A DNA stretch of 64,000 bases from the NCBI GenBank assembly GCA_029721435.1, contig CM056574.1, positions 3,547,001 to 3,611,000 of the forward strand, given 5' to 3'. How positions within the stretch are numbered: position 1 is the first letter of the stretch; every line of letters starts with the position of its first letter. The position numbers were made by a program, and so were the translations under genes. Positions 46,001-55,245 of the stretch are shown in pieces. Below the pieces are notes generated by a model that worked only from the letters and a program-made list of their open reading frames with translations, searched no databases and was not told the DNA's origin. The stretch is from Gymnothorax reevesii. Taxonomy: Eukaryota; Chordata; Actinopteri; Anguilliformes; Muraenidae.

Positions 46001-46500
46001 ATTACGTTCATATTACATGAAATAATTCACCTAACTTCCTTTAGTCTTCTTCATTTCAGAGCAATGTCGTGGCACCGATCGGCCACCTGGTGACGCCTTC
46101 ACTTGTTCCTAAAACAATGTGCTCATCTTGTGTGTTCTGCTCTCGTTTCGCAATAGGTGTACTTTGAACTCCTGCAGTTTTTCACCTTATTTGTGTTAAA
46201 AATCCAGAAAATGTTCCGATACGCGAGATACATGGACAAATATAGGGCTATATAAGAAAGCGTCTAAAAATTTACACTGACACCTATAAATGTGGCATTT
46301 ATATATGCATTTAGCATTCGAAAGACATTTGAGTCTTCCCCATTAATTTATATCTCTTAGGCCTAGACACCGCTCACTGTCAGTAAATGAATTTTTTTTC
46401 TGACAGTCTATCAGCATCTAAAGTCGATTCTCAGACGGGACGTTGAACGTCCAATGTTAACAAACAAATCATTTGCTTTTGTTGACATCTTGCATTGTCA
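43011..46500. other. No gene seen; mostly unique sequence
   Basis: A local duplication (CCAGTTACGTACAATCTGAT / CCAGTTAGGTACAATCTGAC near 43210 and 43240), an (AAAAT)n patch (44008-44060) and a (TTA)n run (45127-45148) occur. A GC-richer patch lies at 45670-45790. No exon could be recognised. The non-repetitive block around 45830-45930, with TTAATTAAGG, is a candidate conserved element by appearance only. Confidence 0.45.
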
Positions 46501-46539
46501 CACGACCAATTTCATTCATTTAAACCATTTCATTTCATT

Positions 46540-49500
46540 TTATTCAACCTTCATTACTGGAGAAAACATCTTCAATAAAATACACAGAACAATAGCACAA
46601 TAAAACATATAAAAAGTAACACGTATAGCATTAACTAGAATAGTAGTTACAAGGCTGTTGTTAAAAGATGAACAAATAAAATAAATAAAATAAAAATTTT
46701 CATTGTATAATAACAGTTTTAGAGAATCAACAAGTCCATTACTCCCTACATTATCATTAAAACGTGGTATATTTAACATGACATTAACAGGTGATAAGCC
46801 AGTGCTTACAATGCGCTCTAATAATGAGCCTTTGTCTAGTTTGCCATACAATATATATACAGCTAAATTAAACATGTTGAAATTTCTGCTTGGGCTAGAT
46901 AATTGAAAGGTTCTATGATACAGTGACCCAGTATTCCTATATACAAGTTCGCCTATCTTTTGTACATTCAGTGCTCTAAGCAATTCCGTATTATGTGAGC
47001 GTTTACTTAGTCCTAAACATTGCTTTATCAATTTACCCTGTGTAGTTTCTATACGTGACATATCTGTACTGGACACATTGATGCTATCTTGACCATATAT
47101 CATTTTTGGCTGACAAACACGTTTAAAAAGGTATTTTCTCTGAACCTCTGGCATGGCGCCGGGATATATCATACCGACTGGAGAAAGACTATAAAATGAC
47201 TGTCTACATTTCTGTACTCTACCATCTACATGGTCAGAGTACGTACCATTAGTGTTAAACACAGTTCCTAGGATTTCTAATCTATTTACATTATTCAGTT
47301 CGGTTCCGTCCATATACCATTTAGGTTCTGAAGCTGTACGCAAATTTCCTATAATCATACACATAGACTTTTCTTTGTTAAATCTAAATCTCCACCTGGA
47401 ACTATATAGTATACATACATCAATTAAGCGTTGGAGACCAACAATACTTGAAGACAATAACGAAATATCACCAGCATATGCAAGTGAGTTGTACAATGTG
47501 TTACCAATGCTTACACCAGCATCAACGCTTTGTAATTGTAATAATAGATCATTTATGAATATATTAAATAGATACGGCGAGAGTACACTTCCTTGTCTTG
47601 TCCCTCGTGAGACATTGAACATATAACTAAATTGACCGTTCCATTTAACAATTGCATTTAAGTTACTGTACCACTCATATAAAAACAACCACTGATACAT
47701 AGGGAGAACATTACGTAGTTTAACAAATAATAAAACGTGGCAAACCATGTCGAAACACTTTTCAGCATCAAGACTTGAGAGAACAAGTGGTGATTGTTGT
47801 TGTTTAAGTCACATAATTATATCCTTAAGCAAGCTACAAGCCATGCCTGTCCCCCGACCTTCCCTGAAACCATACTGGTTGTCACTAATGGTAGGGGACG
47901 GGATGAGCGTCATCTCTACAATCTTTGTATGGATTGAACTGAGGGTCACTGGTCTATAGTTTTTAGCCACGTTGGGGTCCAATGTTGACTTCATGAGAAT
48001 TGGCACAATAAGACCGATACAAAATACAGATGGTACACAGCCTCTACACAACAGGGTGGTAAAGAGTTCCGATAGCATGTCACAGAGCCAAGCAGAGTGT
48101 CCATGTTTTAGATGTTTCGCGGTGATACCATCTGCTCCAGGTGATTTCCCGAGGCGTAGTTGGTGAATAATCTCAGATATAGTGTCGGACGTTACACGGT
48201 GGACAAATGGGCTGGACTGCTGGCACTGTTTATGATAATCATCGACACGTCTTTCATCCTCCAACTCTTCGCCAGTTCTCACCCCATCATCATTCATAAT
48301 AGTCTTATAGAATGCACTGAAATCACTGGGACTGAGATTTGACTTCACTTTTGGACGTCTGTGGCACTTCAACTCGTTCCAGAACGACGAGAGGTGGCGT
48401 CTTCCAAGTAAGCTACTGAGTCTGATATAATACAGCAGACCGTTAACATGCTGCCTGGATGCTCTTCATTATTGTTTCTTGACATATTTGTAAGTCTCGT
48501 AAATCACTCCTGTCCTGGGTCTGCCATTCTCGAGCCACAATCTCCACCAAAATCGTTTACGGTCTCTTAGCTGACTCAATTCCGGACACCAATACGGTTT
48601 AGGATTGTTCATCCTTGCAGAAATGCAGCCTGCCTCCTTAGCTGTCTGATGCATAGCGTCATTGATGAGGCCCAGAGGCCTACTGCCTCCTGCAGTTCAT
48701 GATCAGGAATGTCACTGCACAATGAGCTAATCATAGAAAGTTTATCACTCAGGATTCTCCCGTACATTGTTCGTTTATCCAGGTCATCCAACTTTGCTTT
48801 AGGAAACTGCTCCACATAGTCCACATTGTCTCTACGGGATCTATCCACATTGTGTTTGACACTGGTTTCTAGGCATAGCGGCAGATGATCACTTACACTA
48901 TCCGCATCATGATGCATGTTAGAGCACTTGGCGGAGGCGTCATAATTGAATATACCGACGCAGTGATCTATCCAAGTGTAATGTGAGGCTGTGTAACAGA
49001 AATAGGTATAAGGGACAGGCTGACTAGATTCATAATCTAAAACATTCATAACGTTATTTGTAATAAAATCGTATAATGCACTAGAATGCTTATTAAAGCC
49101 AGGCTGTCTATACCAACACCTATGTCAAGAAGTAAAACGTGGTGACTGTACATTAAAATCACCTAGGATATACAACGGATATGTAGCACCGTACCTATCT
49201 ATCACAGTTTGCAAAATATCTAAAACTTCAATATATAACTCAGTTTGATCATTTGCACCACTATAAAATGGCATATGTACAAATAGTACTATCTGGACAA
49301 TATTTGAATCACATATAACTTTTACACCCATAATACAATCCAAATTTATATCCAGTTCCTCATATGTAAGACCAGGTTTCCGTTTGCATAGTATAGCCAT
49401 CCCCCCGAATGGCCTGCCACGGTACTCTGGATCAATGTCATTCATTGACGACTTGGAGTACACGCAGATGTCCTCATCATATAGATGACTCAGGTCTGGT

Positions 49501-49710
49501 GACTGCATCAACGTGCGCTTGATGGAGGGAAGCTCACCAGGTCTCAACCAAGTCTATGGTATACCCAACACATCACATTCGGACAGTAATTTTGACACAT
49601 ACACAAGATTGTTTATAACCTTTGACATTCAAATACACAGTTTTTGTTTGCATGACATGTCTATCTGAATGGGGTATAACAGCTACATTGGTGATTAGGG
49701 GAGTTGAACC
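46540..49710 (-). pseudogene. LINE endonuclease-reverse transcriptase, broken
   Basis: Endonuclease pieces: around 49670-49600 the reading shifts frame after TVYLNVKG. A TAG stop lies just before the TWLRPGELPS segment. The 49547-49125 part has RGRPFGGMAILCKRK and LYILGDFNVQSP (GDFN motif). The 49049-48609 part holds WIDHCVG and SDHLPL. RT pieces: 48372-47809 has GKSPGADGITAKHLKHG, NYRPVTLSS and QYGFREGRGT; 47748-46540 has SRGTRQGSVLSPYLFN and YAGDISLLSS, where the catalytic YADD is changed to YAGD, removing an essential Asp. At least four frame breaks separate the pieces, so it is dead. The enzyme would nick target DNA and reverse-transcribe its own RNA. Confidence 0.88.
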
Positions 49711-49948
49711 TGTTGCCATGGTATCGTCCCTCACATGGTCCTCCTCAGTTGCCATGGTGACGTGGGGGACTGGTCTGCTGCTGCGAGCTGTCACGAAAGG
49801 GCTGCTTATTACGTGATTCAAAGTCCCTGGCTTCGATACCAGCAGGCCAACTATCTTTCCTCAGTACACGATCCCTACAGGAGTTTGGTACAGTCACTTA
49901 TAGGACCTCCAGGATACATTTCCCTGCTTGCGTGTTATATCCCGGACC

Positions 49949-50542
49949 TTAGCAGACGTCAAGTGCCCTGAGTTTGTCATACACCAGCTGGAGGGCCGTA
50001 TTAATGTCAGCACCTTTGACCAGGATATCACAAGTGTCACTACGTTCCATAGCGGCAGGAGAAGCACGTAGTCCGGTGGCTGCAGACTGTGGTGATCGGC
50101 GACCTGGAGCAGCCTGCAGTTCTGAGGCGGGCTGTGGAGCGACGGCAGCGTACGACCCTCCGGTAGCGACCTGCGACCCTCCGGCGGGGACCTGTGGGGC
50201 TGCAACGACCTGCGACCCTCCGGCGGTGACCTGTGGAGTGGCGGTGACCTGCGACCCTCCGGTGGCGACGTCTTGAGTAGCGGCGACCTGTGGAGGAGTG
50301 TTGACTGGTTGGTTAGCACTAGCTGGCGAGGGTTGTCGTTGTGAACACCTTGCTCTCTGCTTAGCCTTCTTGCGTTGGTCACGTGATATCTCACAGCTAT
50401 TACCTTCTGTGTCAGACGACGATGTACATGCTTTATGTACACGCGTAGATAATTCTTCTATTTCGGCTCGCTGATTGGCCGATAAACAAAAACAATGGGA
50501 CTGGACTTTGGATGCCCTTTGTGCTGCGATGGGAGACTGCAA
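49949..50542 (-). pseudogene. Possible LINE ORF1 with internal short repeats
   Basis: A 197-codon frame begins near the LINE 5' end. It has a basic stretch (RDQRKKAKQRARCSQRQ), then imperfect repeats of a VTAGGSQV / VPAGGSQV type (about 12 residues, from a 36-bp DNA unit at 50150-50290), and a C-terminal DILVKGADINTALQLVYDKL. No CCHC knuckle or RRM is evident. Its position upstream of the endonuclease suggests the nucleic-acid-binding ORF1 protein, but homology is not recognised. The repeats keep another - frame open as well, so coding status is uncertain. Confidence 0.45.
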
Positions 50543-50560
50543 GCCTGTCTGATCTGCCTT

Positions 50561-51300
50561 TTATGAGCACATCTTGTATGGCACTTTCGATAAAAAGTCA
50601 TTTCATGTAATGTGCACTCGTATTGATTAACCCCATAAAACCAATGGACCCAAATGAGGACCTATCAAATGCAGCCGCTGAATTTAAATCTGTGGAACTT
50701 CATCAGGCCGACTTTAAATTCCAACAGAGAACCCAAGATTTCCAGTTGTCCTAAGTATGTCCCACAGAATTACCGTTTCAGGGGAATGTGTATAAAATGA
50801 TGAACGGGATCTGTGCTTTTATCCCCCGCCACGCGATTATCGCGAATTGGGCTCCGTCACATAACATTGCGGCGGCGGGGGATATTGCCATGTTAGTGGC
50901 AAAAACTTTTTCTATTTGATTTGATGGTGTGGCCATAAAAACATGGCAGCCTGGGTTTGAATATTTCTTTCACTATAAGTATGATGCAGCTTCAGCAGAG
51001 ACAGAGTATGTACTTTGTATGTGACATTGTCCAGCGATATTTAAAAAAATGCTTTTTCTGACACTGAACCAACTCAGGGTAAAAGTTAAAGGGGGTGAAG
51101 TGCTGGGCTGGAGAGGTCTGACCCACAGGCCTGAGATCAGCATCATCCATCTCTCACCTCCTCACTGTCCAATCACACTCACTACACCTCTCCTCTCCTC
51201 TCCTCTCATCCCCTTCCATTTATCTCGCCTCCGTCGACCCATCTCTCTCCTCTACCTCTCCGTCCCTCCTCTCGCCTCAATACCACCTCTGTTACTCGCC
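50561..51300. other. No gene seen
   Basis: Unique sequence between the LINE and the CT-rich array. Nothing recognised except a local GGCGGCGGGGGA patch near 50871. Confidence 0.5.
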
Positions 51301-51662
51301 CCCCCATCTCTACTCCCCCTCTCTATCTCTCCATCTCTACTCTCCCTCTCTATCTCTCCATCTCTACTCCCCCTCTCTATCTCTCCATCTCTACTCCCCC
51401 TCTCTATCTCTCCATCTCTACTCCCCCTCTCTATCTCTCCATCTCTACTCCCCCTCTCTATCTCTCCATCTCTACTCCCCCTCTCTATCTCTCCATCTCT
51501 ACTCCCCCTCTCTATCTCTCCATCTCTACTCTCCCTCTCTATCTCTCCATCTCTACTCCCCCTCTCTATCTCTCCATCTCTACTCTCCCTCTCTATCTCT
51601 CCATCTCTACTCTCCCTCTCTATCTCTCCATCTCTACTCTCCCTCTCTATCTCTCCATCTTT
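51301..51662. repeat. 27-bp CT-rich minisatellite, about 13 copies
   Basis: The unit is CTCTCTATCTCTCCATCTCT followed by ACTCCCC (or ACTCTCC). As 27 is a multiple of 3 the + frame repeats SLLPLSISP and a - frame repeats DGEIERGSR; both are repeat translations. One strand is nearly pure pyrimidine, so a triplex (H-DNA) structure is possible. A looser CT-rich zone continues to about 51820. Confidence 0.96.
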
Positions 51663-52054
51663 GCCCAGCCCTTGATATCTCCTTCCCCCTCCCTCAATCC
51701 CTTCATCCATCCTCTCCCTCTCCCTCCACCTGTGTACCCATCTCTCTAAATCTTTCTCCCCTCCCTCACTCTATCCCTTCATCTCTCCTCTCCCTCCCTA
51801 TCCCTTTGTATAATCATCATGACCTCTCCATCTCTACAGACATGTATCAATCACTACCCCCCCCTCTTCTTCTTTAGAATCCTCCCTTTGCCAGGCATCC
51901 AAAGTCATCCAAATAGTCAGAGCAACATGGCTACGATTGTTTTGATATTGAAATTAAACACCAACTCCTGGGTACTTGTACCCACACGCACAAACACTCA
52001 CACAGGTATGTATCTACAGCAGGTTTGTTGAAACTACCACCCATCAAACTCAGC
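51663..52054. other. CT-rich tail then unique sequence; no gene seen
   Basis: No exon or known repeat recognised. Confidence 0.5.
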
Positions 52055-52631
52055 ACAGTGGGTGCCAGGACCTTCTCCTATGCTGCACCCAAATTTTGGA
52101 ATTCACCTCCCCCCACATTCGCGCACTGAACTCCAGGACAGAATTCAAATCTGCACACTTTACCCTTTCAGCACCGTGGACAACTACAATTGACCATGAT
52201 GTAAGATATCAAAGTCAGATGCTGTTGAAAACCTATCAAGTGGAAACTTGTTTAAAAGAGCTCCCGCAGGGGAGGGTTAGGGGGGCTGCTCCCACAAGGG
52301 AGATTTTTTTAAACAAGTTGAAGCATGATAGGTTTTCAACAGCTCAGGATAACTACATTTTTAATTCCGTGAAAATGTATTCAGTGCTCATAGGGTTAAA
52401 ACGCATCTTTTGAAAATAACACATCCATTTTAAGTGCATCAATGGCATGTTAATACTGATTGTGAGTCACTGTAGAGCTTAACTCAGCCCCTCCTTGTAC
52501 TTCACTGCTGGTGCTCTCCTGTTTATCCTGCTCTGTGTTTTGTGCATTTTACAGATCTTTTATGATGTGAGGTGACCTTGAGTGTCATGAAAGGCGCCAT
52601 TAAATAAAATGTATTATTATTATTATTATTA
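52055..52631 (+). mobile_element. 3' end of an L2-like LINE, interrupted by a MITE
   Basis: The + strand encodes, with one frameshift in a C run (about 52110-52116), the usual C-terminus of L2-type RT proteins: VGARTFSYAAPKFWNS, then PHIRALNSRTEFKSAHF. After the MITE (52163-52395) it resumes with KTHLLKITHPF and a stop. The 3' end has GTCATGAAAGGCGCC, AAATAAAATG and a (TTA)n tail (52613-52631), the typical L2 tail. Only the last few hundred bases remain, as is usual for 5'-truncated copies. Confidence 0.75.
52163..52395. mobile_element. TTAA-flanked fold-back MITE, copy 2
   Basis: 233 bp, inverted relative to the copy at 16813-17033. Ends are CCCTTTCAGCACCG and the inverse of CCCTATGAGCACTG. 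The right flank is TTAA (52396-52399), the left flank TTTA (52159-52162, one change). Inverted arms at 52221-52249 and 52315-52343 match those of copy 1 with several differences. It interrupts the L2 coding end, which proves transposition. Confidence 0.87.
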
Positions 52632-52882
52632 TCATGTGAACAAACATACACACACGCTAAGACCCCAGCGTAAACACAGCGAGCAAACAGCTACTCTGAT
52701 ATAGTCATCAGTCCCAATATTTTTGATGGGTCACAAATGAATCGCGACATGCCATGGTGCTCGGTCACCCTTTCTCACGACAGGGATTGTGGTGTTTACT
52801 GTCGGTTTCCACAACGAGCATTAAGAGCATTTAGCTATTCAAACAAAACAGTGTGAAGACCAGCACAGCCTCTGTTAGAAGG
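52632..52882. other. No gene seen
   Basis: Unique sequence, nothing recognised. Confidence 0.5.
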
Positions 52883-53012
52883 GGTAACCAGTCACACCTT
52901 GGTAACGGTCGCCAGGGGTGACCAGTCACACCTTGCTAACAGTCGCCAGGGGTAACCAGTCACACCTTGCTAACAGTCGCCAGGGGAAACCAGTCACACC
53001 TTGCTAATTGTT
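52883..53012. repeat. 34-bp minisatellite, nearly 4 copies
   Basis: The unit is GGTGACCAGTCACACCTTGC followed by TAACAGTCGCCAGG. Each unit holds the small palindrome GGTAACC or GGTGACC. Confidence 0.93.
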
Positions 53013-53221
53013 ACCTGTGAGACAGATGTAGGCTCCGCCCACCATAAAATTAGTCCAGGAAGAGCTCAATGAGTACATCTGTTTAAACGAGCAACTCATC
53101 CCTGTTATCTGCGGCAAATGCAGCATATATTTTATTTCAAAAACAGCAACATAATCATCTACGCACTGCAACCTGTTGAGATGCTTCTCTCTCTTCTGAG
53201 TACGGTTTTAGAAAGCAGGAC

Positions 53222-54785
53222 TAGTGAGTTAGCGGGATAAGGGCAGAGAGGAGGATCAGTGAGTTAGCAGGATAAGGGAAGAGAGGAGGATCCGTGAGTT
53301 AGCAGGATAAGGGCAGAGAGGAGGATCAGTGAGTTAGCAGGATAAGGGAAGAGAGGAGGATCCGTGAGTTAGCGGGATAAGGGAAGAGAGGAGGATTAGT
53401 GAGTTAGCGGGATAAGGGAAGAGAGGAGGATCCGTGAGTTAGCAGGATCAGGGAAGAGACGAGGGTTAGTGAGTTAGCAGGATAAGGGAAGAGAGGAGGA
53501 TCAGTGAGTTAGCAGGATAAGGGAAGAGAGGAGGATCCGTGAGTTAGCAGGATAAGGGAAAAGAGGAGGATTAGTGAGTTAGCAGGATAAGGGAAGAGAG
53601 GAGGATCCGTGAGTTAGCGGGATAAGGGAAGAGAGGAGGATTAGTGAGTTAGCGGGATAAGGGAAGAGAGGAGGATCCGTGAGTTAGCAGGATCAGGGAA
53701 GAGACGAGGGTTAGTGAGTTAGCAGGATAAGGGAAGAGAGGAGGATGAGTGAGTTAGCAGGATAAGGGAAGAGAGGAGGATCCGTGAGTTAGCAGGATAA
53801 GGGAAAAGAGGAGGATCAGTGAGTTAGCAGGATAAGGGAAGAGAGGAGGATCCGTGAGTTAGCGGGATAAGGGAAGAGAGGAGGATTAGTGAGTTAGCGG
53901 GATAAGGGAAGAGAGGAGGATCCGTGAGTTAGCAGGATCAGGGAAGAGACGAGGGTTAGTGAGTTAGCAGGATAAGGGAAGAGAGAAGTATTAGTGAGTT
54001 AGCAGTATAAGGGCAGAGAGAAGGATTAGTTAATTAGTGGGATAAGGGCAGAAAGCAGGATTAGCGAGGTAGCAGGATAATGGCAGAGAGGATGATTACT
54101 GAGTTAGCAGGATAAGGGCAGAGAGGGGGATTACTGAGTTAGCGGGATAAGGACAGAGAGGAGGATTAGTGAGTTTGCAGGATAAGGTAAGAAATGAGGA
54201 TTAGTGAGTTAGCGGTATAAGGGTAGAGAGGGGAATTAGTGAGTCAGCGGGATAAGGGCAGAGAGGTGGATTAGTGAGTTAGCGGGATAAGGGCGGGGGG
54301 GATTAGTGAGTTAGTGAGATAAGGGCAGAGAGGGGGATTAGTGAGTTAGCGGGATAAGGGCAGAGAGGGGGATTAGTGAGTCAGCGGGATAAGGGCAGAG
54401 AGGTGGATTAGTGAGTTAGCGGGATAAAGGCAGAGAGGGGGATAAGTGAGTTAGCGGGATAAGGGCAGAGAGGAGGATTAGTGAGTTAGCGAGATAAGGG
54501 CAGAGAGGGGGATTAGTGAGTTAGCGGGATAAGGGCAGAGAGGAGAATTAGTGAGTTAGCGGGATAAGGGCAGAGGGGGGGATTAGTGAGTTAGCGGGAT
54601 AAAGGCAGAGAGGGGGATTAGTGAGTTAGCGGGATAAGGGCAGAGAGGGGGATTAGTGAGTTAGCGGGATAAGGGCAGAGAGGAGGATTAGTGAGTTAGC
54701 GGGATAAAGGCAGAGAGGGGGATTAGTGAGTTAGCGGGATAAGGGCAGAGAGGGGGATTAGTGAGTTGGCGGGATAAGGGCAGAG
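53222..54785. repeat. 35-bp minisatellite, about 45 copies, with higher-order structure
   Basis: The unit is GTGAGTTAGCGGGATAAGGG followed by CAGAGAGGAGGATTA. In 53.2-54.0 kb the variants GATCCGT, GATTAGT and GATCAGG plus GAGACGAGGGT alternate in a repeated order; from 54.0 kb on the array is more uniform with GGCAGAGAGGGGG. No coding capacity. Confidence 0.97.
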
Positions 54786-55116
54786 AGGGACTCGAACCCC
54801 ATGGGAATGAGAGATGGACTGTAGTACAGTCAGTGGCTCTGAGCTTTACATACAGCAGCCATTCAGTAAACACAGTCATCCCATTTGGTGACAGATCCTC
54901 TAGCTTACACTTTTCGTTTTGTGCTTTAACAAAAGCCAGCAGTCCCAGCTCCATATGTAAATGCTTTGCTCAGAGGTGACCTTTTTCTAAATGCTTTTCC
55001 AGTAAATGAATTGGTCACAATGATGAGAGATGAGATGACATCACACAGAAGATGTGGCATTGAGTTGTTTCAGATGAATACGATTCAGGACAATTAAAGC
55101 CTGAACACATTATATA
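54786..55116. other. No gene seen
   Basis: Unique sequence after the array. Nothing recognised. Confidence 0.5.
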
Positions 55117-55245
55117 TGTTACAGTCAAGTTGTGCAACCAGTCATTTCATTCATTTGTTAGGGCAAAACTTCAGTCATTTCACTAAATTAATAAGATATT
55201 TTAGTCAATTTACAAAATGACTGGTCTCAAAATCTGACTGTAACA
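55117..55245. mobile_element. 129-bp MITE flanked by TATATA
   Basis: It starts TGTTACAGTCAAGTT and ends with the inverse of TGTTACAGTCAGATT. Subterminal ACCAGTCATTT occurs in both arms. TATATA lies directly on each side (55111-55116 and 55246-55251), so the target is TA-rich, as for Tc1/mariner-derived MITEs. Confidence 0.75.

Larger units (their letters stand above)
46505..50560 (-). mobile_element. Decayed APE-type non-LTR retrotransposon (LINE), about 4 kb
   Basis: The - strand carries, in order, a possible ORF1 (50542-49949), an apurinic endonuclease and a reverse transcriptase. It ends at a short AATG-type tail (AATAAAATGAAATGAAATGG, 46520-46545). The EN+RT layout and the wording of the motifs fit the CR1/L2/Jockey side of LINEs; the exact clade needs a tree. 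It is disabled by several stops and frameshifts. The 5' boundary is uncertain. Confidence 0.85.

Noticed and set aside
51049..51710. 208-codon + frame and 152-codon - frame
   Set aside because: They are in-frame translations of the 27-bp CT-rich repeat.
52883..53012. Evenly spaced 34-bp repeats resembling a CRISPR array
   Set aside because: The units are contiguous with no unique spacers, and this is an animal genome.
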